Counted from the stretch's first letter, positions 52,103 through 61,865 are shown. The stretch is DNA of 64,000 nt from UBA3839 sp902776985 (GCA_902776985.1 CACYSD010000027.1:1-64000); one strand, 5' to 3'. Notes: generated from the letters alone by a model not told the origin. Translations and numbers: made by a program.

Positions 52103-53461
52103 TCAATCTTCATTAAGAAATGTTGGAGTCTGTTTGATGTATTCGTAGCCAAAACGGCAACGCAGGCAGTCGTGAACCTCACAATAGTTGTGGGTTAACT
52201 GCAGAAGTGCCTGTGAATCGCCTGCATTATGACACTTCACTCCCGCCTCTTCCCAGTTCGCAATAATACGGTTCTTTTCCGGTTTCAGTTGTTCCAGGAG
52301 ATTCAGTGCACGGTCTTGCAGTTTATCATCACCACGATATTTTCCGTAGGCGAACAGCAATGGGACGATGGAGTTGATTATTATTAAATCCTTTGATGAA
52401 TCCGAGAGTTTCCGCTCGCTCTCTGCTGATGGATCCGAGGAGAAATGATAGTGTGTCTGCCAGAATGGACTTACATCTGTTTCCAACAGTGAATAAATGT
52501 CTTTTATTGTTTCTGCATATATTATACGTGACAGATTGATTCGTCCCTCATAGTAGAGCTTTGCGAGTTGAGCAATGCGTATGGTAGGAAAATTCTGTGG
52601 ATGCAGTCTGCCAAACTTGAAAATCATCGAATTCATCGGTATAATAGAGAATTTGCAGCGAAGAAATGCAAATTCCTTTTTTAATGACATAAAATAATCG
52701 ATGGATTCGTTTATTTCCGCACCATTTTGCCTCAAATGTGTAAGTTTTTCTTCTGTTGCATCGTTCAACATTCCAGCCGTTCCGAAAAACAACGATTCTA
52801 TCTGAAAAAGGCTGTCACGATGCTTCCCCATGGCGCTCGGGGGAATAGTATTTGCCCATAGTTCAAACGCATCGCCGTTGACTCCAAAACCAAAATTGCG
52901 TGCAAGAGTCCTGAAAAAGACATCTTCCCAGCTGTGCTCACATTGTTCAAGTCTTTCCTTTATTTTCGCCGTCTTCTCTTCAAGCCTTTCTATCTGAAGT
53001 GCCGAAAGCCAGTTGTGTATTGTCAGTTTCGGTTCATTGGGCAGTATTGCCCTGCATCGTGGTATTATGTCGCTTTGCACTAGTTCTTCGTAACGCCTTA
53101 CCACCATTTCGGGAACAGGCAGCTCCAACTGTGGAATGTTGTGAGATTCATCGTCAGGATAAGGTATGTCAATATCTGCCTTGCCTACCACGTGCAGAAC
53201 AACATTATTGTATGCGCTGTCCGTATCGTGGTGATGGCGAAACCAGTCCGAGGATTGTAGATGAATTTCCACATTGCCCACCCATGTCTGTCCGTCAATC
53301 TTAAGCTGGGCGTTGAAAAAGTCCGGGCCGGAATTATGGTTCTGCAATCCAGGCTGTATGACTTCTACGCTCTTGCCGTCGGTTGTGCGTAAATCACCCA
53401 GTGGAAACAACCTGTGCTTCCACACATAGTGCAGCAATTCTTCTGATTTGATACTAGCCAA
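52103..53461 (-). CDS. DUF2851 family protein
   Basis: 452 residues, soluble, with no signal peptide. The N-terminal part has the DUF2851 pattern (ELLHYVWKHRLFPLGDLRTTDGKSVEV, GPDFFNAQLKIDGQTWVGNVEIHL, DWFRHHHDTDSAYNNVVLHVV). This arrangement of acidic and His residues suggests a metal-binding, nuclease-like fold (inference). Four cysteine/histidine residues cluster at the C-terminus (HNYCEVHDCLRCRFGYEYI). Role unknown; it is widespread in Bacteroidetes. It has its own promoter box at 53511, divergent from dapB. Confidence 0.85.
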   Translation of the reverse strand: MASIKSEELLHYVWKHRLFPLGDLRTTDGKSVEVIQPGLQNHNSGPDFFNAQLKIDGQTWVGNVEIHLQSSDWFRHHHDTDSAYNNVVLHVVGKADIDIPYPDDESHNIPQLELPVPEMVVRRYEELVQSDIIPRCRAILPNEPKLTIHNWLSALQIERLEEKTAKIKERLEQCEHSWEDVFFRTLARNFGFGVNGDAFELWANTIPPSAMGKHRDSLFQIESLFFGTAGMLNDATEEKLTHLRQNGAEINESIDYFMSLKKEFAFLRCKFSIIPMNSMIFKFGRLHPQNFPTIRIAQLAKLYYEGRINLSRIIYAETIKDIYSLLETDVSPFWQTHYHFSSDPSAESERKLSDSSKDLIIINSIVPLLFAYGKYRGDDKLQDRALNLLEQLKPEKNRIIANWEEAGVKCHNAGDSQALLQLTHNYCEVHDCLRCRFGYEYIKQTPTFLNED

Positions 53462-53510
53462 AACTCAAAAAAAACTGAATTTATAAGGTGTTACAATTAA
53501 AATATGTTGC

Positions 53511-53518
53511 AAATATAC
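53511..53518 (-). promoter_or_regulatory. -7 box TATATTTG (minus strand)
   Basis: CAAATATA on the plus strand, 50 bp upstream of the DUF2851 gene. Confidence 0.65.
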
Positions 53519-53571
53519 TCAATTCACTTCATTTTCAACTTTTAAATACCATTTTTTTCAGTGAATAATCG

Positions 53572-53579
53572 TAACTTTG
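53572..53579 (+). promoter_or_regulatory. -7 box TAACTTTG
   Basis: TAnnTTTG element 67 bp before the dapB ATG at 53646. It probably drives dapB-lepB-wbqC. Confidence 0.65.
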
Positions 53580-53645
53580 CACTCAGTTGCGTATAATATT
53601 AATGTACGCAATCGGTTTTTGTATTATCAACACTTGGAAAAGAAA

Positions 53646-54401
53646 ATGAAGATAGCATTGATTGGTTACGGCAAGATGGGTAAAATGATTGAGCAGATTG
53701 CCGTTTCTCGTGGACATGAGATTGTTAGTATTATTGATGTGGACAACCGTGAGGACTTTGACTCCGATGCGTTCCGCTCAGCTGATGTAGCTATAGAGTT
53801 CACAGCTCCTCAAGCGGCATACGACAATTACCTGGAAGCTTGGAAACAAGGAGTTAAGGTGGTTTCCGGTTCTACCGGCTGGCTCAAGGAACATGGCGAT
53901 GACGTACGTCGCGCGTGCAGCGAAGGCGGAAAAACCCTCTTCTGGGCAAGCAATTTCAGTGTCGGAGTCGCTATTTTCTCCGCTGTAAACAAATATCTTG
54001 CACGCATCATGAACGGTTTTGCTCAGTATGACGTGCGTATGGAGGAAATACACCACATTCACAAGCTGGATCACCCAAGCGGCACAGCAATCACTCTGGC
54101 AGAGCAGCTCATTGACAATCTCGACCGCAAGCAGTCATGGACTCTTGGACGTCTGACCCAGCCCGACGGAACTGTTCAGACAGAACACGAGCCTGCAGCC
54201 GACGAATTGGCAATTGACAGCGTTCGTCGTGGCGAAGTGCCTGGAATCCATAGCATCTGCTACGACAGCGAGGCTGACTCTATCACCATCACACACGACG
54301 CTCATTCCCGTCGTGGATTTGCCCTTGGTGCAGTTCTTGCAGCAGAATACACCGCAAACCACAGCGGTTTATTGACAACCGACGATCTTTTCCAATTCTA
54401 A
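53646..54401 (+). CDS. dapB: 4-hydroxy-tetrahydrodipicolinate reductase
   Basis: 251 residues from the ATG at 53646. An earlier in-frame start at 53577 overlaps the -7 box and was rejected. The NAD(P)H motif is ALIGYGKMGKMIE, and the substrate site is EIHHIHKLDHPSGTA (Glu134, His/Lys pair, Ser-Gly-Thr). It reduces the dihydrodipicolinate precursor in lysine and diaminopimelate synthesis. It is followed by a heptamer-rich gap and lepB. Confidence 0.95.
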   Translation: MKIALIGYGKMGKMIEQIAVSRGHEIVSIIDVDNREDFDSDAFRSADVAIEFTAPQAAYDNYLEAWKQGVKVVSGSTGWLKEHGDDVRRACSEGGKTLFWASNFSVGVAIFSAVNKYLARIMNGFAQYDVRMEEIHHIHKLDHPSGTAITLAEQLIDNLDRKQSWTLGRLTQPDGTVQTEHEPAADELAIDSVRRGEVPGIHSICYDSEADSITITHDAHSRRGFALGAVLAAEYTANHSGLLTTDDLFQF

Positions 54402-54435
54402 AAGACAAAATCAATAAACGATAAAAATTTCCGGA

Positions 54436-54511
54436 ACTATCGTTAAACATTAAACGATAATCACCTCCGGTACTATCATTAAACGTTAAACTCTAAACGC
54501 TAAACGTTACA
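54436..54511. repeat. Heptamer tracts with CCGGTACTATCA words
   Basis: CCGGAACTATCG then CGTTAAA, CATTAAA, CGATAAT; CCGGTACTATCA then CATTAAA, CGTTAAA, CTCTAAA, CGCTAAA, CGTTACA, ending 4 bp before the lepB ATG. The layout parallels 26811-26884 before rnr, but with a different 7-bp unit. Confidence 0.8.
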
Positions 54512-54515
54512 AAAC

Positions 54516-56018
54516 ATGGGAATCTTTAACAGCAAACCCGATTACTCGAAAATCCGCACAAAAAAACATAAGGCAGAAGAAAAACCACAGGCACCATGGG
54601 TGAAATGGGTGAAATTCGGTGTCGTAACCACTCTTTATCTTCTTTTCCTCCTTTGGGTAGGAAGCTGGTGGGGACTAATTGTCGTTCCTTTCATCTATGA
54701 CGTGTACATAACGAAGAAAATCAAATGGACATGGTGGAAAGAACTGGAAAGCCCCGTGTCACGCACACTTATGAGCTGGGTGGACGCTATCGTATTTGCC
54801 CTCGTTGCTGTGTATTTCGTGCACAACTTCTTCTTCCAGAACTATAAGATTCCTTCATCTTCGCTGGAAAAGACTCTTCTTACAGGTGACTATCTGTTGG
54901 TTTCAAAACTAAGTTATGGTCCACGCATTCCGCAAACACCTCTGACCATGCCTCTTACTCAGCACACTATGCCTGTATTCAACTGTAAGTCCTATATTGA
55001 ATGGCCTCAGTGGGAATACCGACGCGTCAAGGGTTTCGGCAAAGTTGAGATGGGTGACATTGTGGTCTTCAATTTCCCTGCAGGCGACACTGTAGCCGTC
55101 AATTTCCCTTATGACCTCTATGACCACTGCTACGAAATGGGACTGCAGATTCTCAGCAGCCAAGGCGTTATGCTTCCACCAAGCGATTCGCTCAATACCG
55201 AACAGCAGATGCAGCAGTATCAGTATATATACGGACTCGGTCGCCAGTATGTTGATGCCAACCGCTCGCAGTACGGTGAAATCATCGTTCGTCCTACCGA
55301 CCGTCGTGAAAACTACGTAAAACGCTGTGTCGGACTTCCTGGCCAAACCCTTCAGATTAAGGATAAATATATATATGTCAATGGCAAAAAGCAGCCACAA
55401 CCAGAGTTGGTACAGTTCAACTACCGTGTTTATGCTACTAGTCCTAAAGCTCTTACCAACGAATTATGTGCTGAACTCGGCATCAGCGACGAAGACCGCG
55501 CATGCGTAATGGATCACACGAAGGGTATGCCTCTTACTTTCCAGGCAAAGGCAGCACTTGAGAAGACACCACATGTGGTTGACAGTATTGTTGAGATAAA
55601 GGACGGTTATTTCGGACGCTTGTACCCACTCGATCATGATTACGGCTGGACACGCGACAACTACGGACCGATTCTCATTCCTGCCAAGGGAATGACCATC
55701 AAACTCAACATGGATAATATAGCCATTTACGAACGCCCTATCCGTGCTTACGAAGGAAACGAACTTGCTGTCAAAAACGGAAAGATCTACATCAACGGCA
55801 AGGTGGCAACAAGCTACACGTTCAAGATGGACTACTATTGGATGATGGGTGACAACCGTCACAATTCAGCAGACTCCCGCTATTGGGGATTTGTGCCAGA
55901 AGACCACATCGTTGGTAAGCCTCTCTTTATCTGGCTCAGCGTAAGCGAAGACACCAACCCTGAATCCTCCGGCATCCGTTGGAGCCGCATCTTCAAGAAC
56001 GTCAGCAATATAAAATAA
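54516..56018 (+). CDS. lepB: Signal peptidase I
   Basis: 500 residues, longer than typical signal peptidases, as often in Bacteroidales. Two hydrophobic segments lie at about 33-65 and one at about 86-106. The catalytic Ser is Ser116 in IPSSSLEKTL and the general-base Lys is Lys269 in ENYVKRCVG. The late box GDNRHNSADSRYWG is intact. It cleaves signal peptides of exported proteins at the membrane. Insertions between the boxes account for the extra length. Its stop overlaps the WbqC start as TAATG. Confidence 0.95.
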   Translation: MGIFNSKPDYSKIRTKKHKAEEKPQAPWVKWVKFGVVTTLYLLFLLWVGSWWGLIVVPFIYDVYITKKIKWTWWKELESPVSRTLMSWVDAIVFALVAVYFVHNFFFQNYKIPSSSLEKTLLTGDYLLVSKLSYGPRIPQTPLTMPLTQHTMPVFNCKSYIEWPQWEYRRVKGFGKVEMGDIVVFNFPAGDTVAVNFPYDLYDHCYEMGLQILSSQGVMLPPSDSLNTEQQMQQYQYIYGLGRQYVDANRSQYGEIIVRPTDRRENYVKRCVGLPGQTLQIKDKYIYVNGKKQPQPELVQFNYRVYATSPKALTNELCAELGISDEDRACVMDHTKGMPLTFQAKAALEKTPHVVDSIVEIKDGYFGRLYPLDHDYGWTRDNYGPILIPAKGMTIKLNMDNIAIYERPIRAYEGNELAVKNGKIYINGKVATSYTFKMDYYWMMGDNRHNSADSRYWGFVPEDHIVGKPLFIWLSVSEDTNPESSGIRWSRIFKNVSNIK

Positions 56019-56647
56019 TGCTCCTCTCCACTGCATATTTGCCACCAGTGCAGTATTTCTGCAAACTCCTTTCAAGCGATGCGGAGGTAGAGCAGTGTGA
56101 GAGTTTTGTGAAGCAGACTTACCGAAACCGTTGCGTTATAGATTCGCCTCAAGGTGCTTTGACACTTACCGTACCTGTCGAGAAACCGTCCGACAACAAC
56201 CGACTGATTCGGGACTTGCGAATCAGCGACCACGGCAATTGGCGGCATCAGCATTGGCAGGCTCTGACTTCATCCTACTTTAACTCACCTTTCTTTGAAT
56301 ACTACCAGGACGATTTCCGTCCGTTCTACGAACAGCGATACGATTTTCTTGTCGATTTCAACGAGGCTCTGACGCAGAAATGTATCGAGCTCATCGACAT
56401 TTCAGTTACTCTCCAGAGGAGTTCCAACTATACTCCAAAAGACACCAAATCTATCGGTGAAAACGATGATTTTCGTGATTTGATTTCTCCAAAACATTCC
56501 TTTTCCGAAGATCACACATTCTTCCCTGTACCCTACTATCAGGTTTTTGCTGACCGGCACGGATTCCTGCCGAATCTCAGTATTGTAGATCTCCTGTTCA
56601 ATATGGGACCGGAAAGCATCTTTATCCTACAAAAATCCACTAAATAA
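56018..56647 (+). CDS. WbqC family protein
   Basis: 209 residues from the ATG at 56018, which overlaps the lepB stop. A longer frame from 55979 reads inside lepB. The N-terminus LLSTAYLPPVQYFCKLL is the WbqC signature (PPVQYF). The family is found near glycan or aminosugar genes and is thought to act in sugar modification, but its activity is unproven. Translational coupling to lepB is the only context here. Confidence 0.9.
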   Translation: MLLSTAYLPPVQYFCKLLSSDAEVEQCESFVKQTYRNRCVIDSPQGALTLTVPVEKPSDNNRLIRDLRISDHGNWRHQHWQALTSSYFNSPFFEYYQDDFRPFYEQRYDFLVDFNEALTQKCIELIDISVTLQRSSNYTPKDTKSIGENDDFRDLISPKHSFSEDHTFFPVPYYQVFADRHGFLPNLSIVDLLFNMGPESIFILQKSTK

Positions 56648-56657
56648 CACTATCTAT

Positions 56658-57416
56658 ATGCTTAAATTCATTTCTTGGAATGTAAACGGCCTTCGCGCCT
56701 GTGCCGGTAAGGGTTTCGAAGATATTTTCAAGGCACTCAACGCAGATTTCTTCTGCCTTCAGGAAACCAAAATGCAGGAAGGACAACTTGACCTTCAGTT
56801 TGAAGGCTACAAATCATATTGGAACTATGCGGAGAAAAAGGGATATAGCGGCACCGCTATCTATACTCGTCACGAACCTTTATCGGTCAGTTACGGAATA
56901 GGAGTGGAGGAACACGGACATGAAGGCAGAGCCGTTACTCTCGAAATGCCGGATTTTTATCTTGTTACCGTTTACTGTCCTAATTCCCAGGATGAGCTGC
57001 GTCGCCTCGACTATCGTATGCAGTGGGAAGATGACCTTCGCACCTACCTTAAGAAGCTTGATGCCGTCAAACCCGTTATCGTATGCGGAGATATGAATGT
57101 AGCACATCAGGAAATAGACTTGAAGAATCCGAAGACCAACCGTCGCAATGCAGGATTCACTGATGAAGAGAGGGAAAAATTCACTATACTGCTTCAAGAC
57201 GGATTTATCGACACATTCCGCTATTTCTATCCTAATCAGACAGATATTTATTCATGGTGGAGCTATCGTTTCCGTGCCCGCGAGAAGAATGCAGGCTGGC
57301 GTATCGACTATTTCCTCGCTTCCCAACGGCTGGCACCACAGCTGAAGTCAGCTCATATCCACACTGACATTATGGGCAGCGACCATTGCCCTGTAGAACT
57401 ACAACTTGACTTGTAG
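56658..57416 (+). CDS. xth: Exodeoxyribonuclease III
   Basis: 252 residues, one endonuclease/exonuclease/phosphatase domain. Motifs: FISWNVNGLRAC, LQETKM (metal Glu), YCPNSQ, GDMNVAHQEID, WRIDYFLAS and GSDHCPVEL (catalytic His). It acts as an AP endonuclease and 3'-5' exonuclease in base-excision repair. It follows the WbqC gene by 10 bp and probably shares its transcript. Confidence 0.95.
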   Translation: MLKFISWNVNGLRACAGKGFEDIFKALNADFFCLQETKMQEGQLDLQFEGYKSYWNYAEKKGYSGTAIYTRHEPLSVSYGIGVEEHGHEGRAVTLEMPDFYLVTVYCPNSQDELRRLDYRMQWEDDLRTYLKKLDAVKPVIVCGDMNVAHQEIDLKNPKTNRRNAGFTDEEREKFTILLQDGFIDTFRYFYPNQTDIYSWWSYRFRAREKNAGWRIDYFLASQRLAPQLKSAHIHTDIMGSDHCPVELQLDL

Positions 57417-57506
57417 TTTAATAGCAAACTACATGTTTATTGATGCTTTGCCATCAAATTGTAAAAACAATATCTGTATCAGTTTTTAACTTCTTCATTT
57501 TTTTCG

Positions 57507-57514
57507 TACCTTTG
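57507..57514 (+). promoter_or_regulatory. -7 box TACCTTTG
   Basis: TAnnTTTG element 87 bp before purL. Confidence 0.65.
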
Positions 57515-57522
57515 CACACTGT

Positions 57523-57546
57523 AAGGGGAATGAGTTGATTCTCCTT
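57523..57546 (+). promoter_or_regulatory. Hairpin in the purL leader
   Basis: AAGGGGAAT (57523-57531) pairs with ATTCTCCTT (57538-57546) over 9 bp with one G-U and a 6-nt loop. It lies just after the transcription start expected from the box at 57507. It has no T-run and does not match a riboswitch I recognise. It could affect mRNA stability or translation. Confidence 0.4.
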
Positions 57547-57601
57547 GCATAAAGTAAGAGGATTGTTTTACGATTACCAGTTTCTATAACTTCTCAAACA
57601 A

Positions 57602-60600
57602 ATGATTTATTTTTTTAGAACTCAGAGTGAAAGTGTTATCGCTGCGAGTGTAGACCATGAGCTGACTGCCGACGAGCAGGAACGGCTTTGCTGGCTTTTT
57701 GGCAATGCCAAAGTGGTAAGTGAAAACGAGTTAACAGGATGGTTCGTGGGACCGCGCCGTGAGATGATCACGCCGTGGAGTACGAATGCTGTGGAGATAA
57801 CACAAAACATGGCTCTCAATGGTGTTAAACGTATTGAGGAATACTGGGCTGTGGCAAACGAGGATGCCGACCACGATCCTATGTTGCAGCGCCTGTATCA
57901 CGGACTCGGACAGACCGTGTTCGACGTTAACATCAAGGCTGCGCCAATCGTTGAAATCGAAGACCTCGAGTCTTACAACGAGCAGGAAGGTCTTGCTCTC
58001 AGTCCTGAAGAAATAGACTATCTACACGGAGTGGAGAAACAGCTCGGACGCAAACTCACTGACTCCGAGGTGTTTGGCTTTGCACAAATCAACTCTGAGC
58101 ACTGCCGCCATAAGATTTTCGGTGGCACATTCATCATCGACGGCGAAGAGAAAGAATCATCGCTCTTCCAGATGATTAAGCGTACAACTCAGGAGAATCC
58201 CAACCAGATTCTTTCCGCATACAAGGACAATGTGGCGTTTGCACAGGGACCGGTTGTTGAGCAGTTTGCTCCTGCCGACCATTCCACAAGTGACTACTTC
58301 AAGGTTAAGGAGATAGAGTCTGTTATTTCCCTGAAAGCAGAGACCCATAACTTCCCAACTACCGTAGAACCGTTTAACGGTGCCGCAACTGGCACAGGAG
58401 GTGAAATCCGCGACCGTATGGGTGGTGGTGTGGGTTCATGGCCAATCGCCGGAACTGCCGTCTATATGACCAGCTATCCACAACCCACAGGCAACGAACG
58501 TCCTTGGCTCTATCAGACACCGGAACAGATTCTTATCAAGGCTTCGAACGGCGCAAGTGACTTCGGTAACAAATTCGGACAACCACTCATCACGGGTTCT
58601 GTGCTCACTTTCGAGCATCAGGAAAACGGTGAGCAGTATGGCTACGACAAGGTAATCATGCTTGCAGGCGGTGTGGGTTACGGCACCAAGCGCGACTGTC
58701 TGAAAGGCACACCTGAAAAGGGTAATAAAATCGTTGTTGTCGGTGGTGACAACTACCGCATCGGTCTCGGTGGCGGAAGTGTGTCGAGTGTGGACACTGG
58801 TCGCTACAGCAGCGGTATTGAGCTTAATGCCGTGCAGCGTGCCAACCCTGAAATGCAGAAACGTGCATACAACCTGGTACGTTCACTGTGTGAGGAAGAT
58901 GTGAATCCTGTAGTTTCCATCCACGACCACGGTAGCGCTGGTCACGTCAACTGCCTCTCAGAGTTGGTAGAGGAGTGTGGCGGACTTATCGATATGACTA
59001 AACTCCCTATCGGTGACACAACTCTCTCATCGAAGGAAATCATAGCAAACGAAAGCCAGGAGCGCATGGGACTTCTCATCCAGGAGGAACATATCGACCA
59101 TGTGCGTAAGATTGCAGAACGCGAACGCGCACCGCTGTATGTAGTGGGAGAAACCACTGGTGACGCTCACTTTGCATTTGAACAGGGAGACGGTGTACGT
59201 CCTTTCGACCTCGACGTGGCACAGATGTTCGGACACTCTCCAAAGACTGTTATGCGCGACGAAACCGTCGTTCGTAAATACGAGGACGCTACTTACAGTA
59301 TTGACAATATCGACCAATACATTGAACAGGTGCTGAGCCTTGAGGCTGTTGCCTGCAAGGACTGGCTTACAAACAAGGTTGACCGCAGCGTCACAGGTAA
59401 AATTGCCCGTCAGCAGTGCGTAGGCGAACTGCAGCTTCCTCTCAGCGACTGTGGAGTCGTTGCTCTCGACTACAGAGGACAGAAAGGTATAGCAACCGCA
59501 CTTGGTCATGCTCCTCAGGCAGGTCTTGCCGACCCTGCTGCAGGCAGTGTGCTCAGTGTGGCTGAATCTCTTACAAATATCGTCTTTGCTCCACTGAGCG
59601 AAGGTATCGACAGCGTATCGCTCTCAGCAAACTGGATGTGGCCTTGTCGTTCACAGAAAGGTGAGGACGCACGTCTCTATCAGGGAGTTGAAGCACTCAG
59701 CCAGTTCTGTATCGATCTTGGCGTGAACGTACCAACAGGTAAGGACTCTCTGTCCATGACTCAGAAATATCCTGACGGAACAAAAGTTATCAGCCCGGGA
59801 ACAGTAATCGTAAGTTCAGGCGGTGAAGTCAGTGACGTGAAGAAAGTGGTTAGTCCTGTGATGCAGAACATTGCAGATTCCACATTCTACCACATCGACT
59901 TCTCCTTCGATGCCCTGCACCTTGGAGGAAGCGCATTCGCACAAAGCCTTGGCAAGGTAGGCAGCGACGTACCTACAGTGAAGAACCCCGAGTACTTCCG
60001 CGATGCGTTCAACTGTGTTCAAAGACTTGTGGAAGAAGGCAAACTCCTTGCCGGACACGACATCAGCGCAGGTGGTATCGTAACCACCTTGCTCGAGATG
60101 GCATTCTCAAACACTAAGGGTGGTATCAATGTAAACTTCAACGCCTTCTCAGAAGAAGACTTCGTGAAGATACTCTTTGCTGAGAACCCAGGCATCATCA
60201 TCCAAGTGGCAAATAAGGACAAGCAATATGTGGAAGAGGTATTTGATGAAGAAGGAATCGGCTACGTTGCCATCGGTTATCCTATTGCTGAACGTAAGCT
60301 CATCGTTAAGAAAGAGCACAAGGCTGTGACATTCGATATAGACCATCTGCGTTCGGTTTGGTACGGAGTTTCTGCCCGTCTCGACCGTAAGCAGAGCATG
60401 AATGGAATGGCAGAGGAGCGTGAACGCAACTATGCAAATCAGCCTATCGTTCAGAAGTTCAACAAGGATTTCACAGGCAAGATGGCACAATACGGCATTA
60501 GTGCAGACCGCTGGAAAGAGGATGCTGCAACTACCGCCAAACGTCCGAAGGCAGCCATCATCCGTGAGAAGGGAACTAACGGCGAGCGTGAAATGGCATA

Positions 60601-61303
60601 TTCACTGTGGTTAGCAGGATTTGAAGTTAAGGACGTGATGATGACCGACCTCGTCAGCGGAAGAGAAACACTCGAAGATGTTTCGTTCATAGTATTCTGC
60701 GGAGGATTCTCTAACAGTGACGTTCTCGGAAGTGCAAAGGGTTGGGCTGGTGCATTCCTCTACAATCCTAAGGCTAAGGCTGCACTTGACGCCTTCTATG
60801 CACGTGAGGACACTCTCTCACTCGGTATCTGCAACGGATGTCAGCTCATGGTGGAACTCGGTCTGCTCGAAGGAGCCTCGACAGGACATTCAGAAACCAT
60901 GCAGATGCAGCACAACATTTCGCATAAGTTCGAAAGCGGATTCCTTACAGTTGACATTCCACAGAACGACAGTGTACTCTTCGGTTCGCTCAGCGGCAGC
61001 CGACTCGGTATCTGGGTAGCTCACGGAGAAGGACGTTTCGCACTCACAAAGAAGGAGAGCGACTACAATATCGTGGCAAAATACAGCTACAGCGGCTATC
61101 CAGCAAATCCTAACGGCAGCGACTTCGACGTGGCAGCTCTCTGCAGCAGCAACGGACGCCATCTGGCTATGATGCCTCACTTGGAACGTGCCATCTTCCC
61201 ATGGCAGGAGGCAGACTACCCTGTAGAACGTCGTCAGAAAGATGAAATTACACCATGGATTGAAGCATTTGTTAACGCACGTAAGTGGATAGAAAAGAAA
61301 TAA
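57602..61303 (+). CDS. purL: Phosphoribosylformylglycinamidine synthase
   Basis: 1233 residues, the single-chain large form. An N-terminal PurS-like domain, two AIR-synthase-like halves (SLKAETHNFPTTVEPFNGAATGTGGEIRD is the ATP/FGAR signature) and a C-terminal glutamine amidotransferase with its Cys at 1077 in LGICNGCQLM are all present. It converts FGAR to FGAM in purine synthesis using glutamine. It starts a transcript that continues with two chromate-transporter genes 1 bp after its stop. Confidence 0.97.
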   Translation: MIYFFRTQSESVIAASVDHELTADEQERLCWLFGNAKVVSENELTGWFVGPRREMITPWSTNAVEITQNMALNGVKRIEEYWAVANEDADHDPMLQRLYHGLGQTVFDVNIKAAPIVEIEDLESYNEQEGLALSPEEIDYLHGVEKQLGRKLTDSEVFGFAQINSEHCRHKIFGGTFIIDGEEKESSLFQMIKRTTQENPNQILSAYKDNVAFAQGPVVEQFAPADHSTSDYFKVKEIESVISLKAETHNFPTTVEPFNGAATGTGGEIRDRMGGGVGSWPIAGTAVYMTSYPQPTGNERPWLYQTPEQILIKASNGASDFGNKFGQPLITGSVLTFEHQENGEQYGYDKVIMLAGGVGYGTKRDCLKGTPEKGNKIVVVGGDNYRIGLGGGSVSSVDTGRYSSGIELNAVQRANPEMQKRAYNLVRSLCEEDVNPVVSIHDHGSAGHVNCLSELVEECGGLIDMTKLPIGDTTLSSKEIIANESQERMGLLIQEEHIDHVRKIAERERAPLYVVGETTGDAHFAFEQGDGVRPFDLDVAQMFGHSPKTVMRDETVVRKYEDATYSIDNIDQYIEQVLSLEAVACKDWLTNKVDRSVTGKIARQQCVGELQLPLSDCGVVALDYRGQKGIATALGHAPQAGLADPAAGSVLSVAESLTNIVFAPLSEGIDSVSLSANWMWPCRSQKGEDARLYQGVEALSQFCIDLGVNVPTGKDSLSMTQKYPDGTKVISPGTVIVSSGGEVSDVKKVVSPVMQNIADSTFYHIDFSFDALHLGGSAFAQSLGKVGSDVPTVKNPEYFRDAFNCVQRLVEEGKLLAGHDISAGGIVTTLLEMAFSNTKGGINVNFNAFSEEDFVKILFAENPGIIIQVANKDKQYVEEVFDEEGIGYVAIGYPIAERKLIVKKEHKAVTFDIDHLRSVWYGVSARLDRKQSMNGMAEERERNYANQPIVQKFNKDFTGKMAQYGISADRWKEDAATTAKRPKAAIIREKGTNGEREMAYSLWLAGFEVKDVMMTDLVSGRETLEDVSFIVFCGGFSNSDVLGSAKGWAGAFLYNPKAKAALDAFYAREDTLSLGICNGCQLMVELGLLEGASTGHSETMQMQHNISHKFESGFLTVDIPQNDSVLFGSLSGSRLGIWVAHGEGRFALTKKESDYNIVAKYSYSGYPANPNGSDFDVAALCSSNGRHLAMMPHLERAIFPWQEADYPVERRQKDEITPWIEAFVNARKWIEKK

Positions 61304-61304
61304 T

Positions 61305-61865
61305 ATGCAAGACAAGAGCCTTGTTGATATGTTCATAACCTTCTCCAAGATTGGAGCCTTCACCCTTGGTGGAGGCTATGCCATGGTGCCCATACTTGAG
61401 AAGGAAGTGGTGGACAAGAACGGCTGGCTCGACCATGAGGAGTTTCTCAACGTGCTGGCTGTGTCGCAAGCCACTCCCGGACTTTTCGCCATGAATATGG
61501 CATCGCACATCGGTCATAAACTGGCAGGAGTAAAGGGAGGAATGGTGTGCAGCCTCGGTGTTGCCCTGCCTTCTATCGTGGCAATCTTGCTCATAGCGAT
61601 GTTCTTCCAGGCATTCAAAGATAATATTTATGTGGAGAAGATATTCCGTGGAGTACGACCGGCAGTGGTTGCACTGATTCTCGCTCCATGCTTCTCCATG
61701 GCTCGCAGCGCACGAATCAACCGCAGCACTCTGTGGATTCCCATCGTTGCCTGTGTGCTTATCGCCGCCTTCGGGGTTTCTCCTATTTGGATTATTCTTG
61801 CAGCCGGACTTGGAGGATGGCTCTACGGACGCTTATTTGAAAGCGAGAAAGGAGGCAAGGCATGA
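61305..61865 (+). CDS. Chromate transporter family protein, N-half
   Basis: 186 residues with about five to six transmembrane segments. The CHR-domain signature is FTLGGGYAMVPILEKEVVDK and VSQATPG. Short-chain CHR proteins work as pairs of oppositely oriented subunits. The second half follows with a 4-bp ATGA overlap. The real substrate is unknown: chromate/sulfate by family name, but other anions are possible. Co-transcription with purL may be accidental. Confidence 0.92.
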   Translation: MQDKSLVDMFITFSKIGAFTLGGGYAMVPILEKEVVDKNGWLDHEEFLNVLAVSQATPGLFAMNMASHIGHKLAGVKGGMVCSLGVALPSIVAILLIAMFFQAFKDNIYVEKIFRGVRPAVVALILAPCFSMARSARINRSTLWIPIVACVLIAAFGVSPIWIILAAGLGGWLYGRLFESEKGGKA

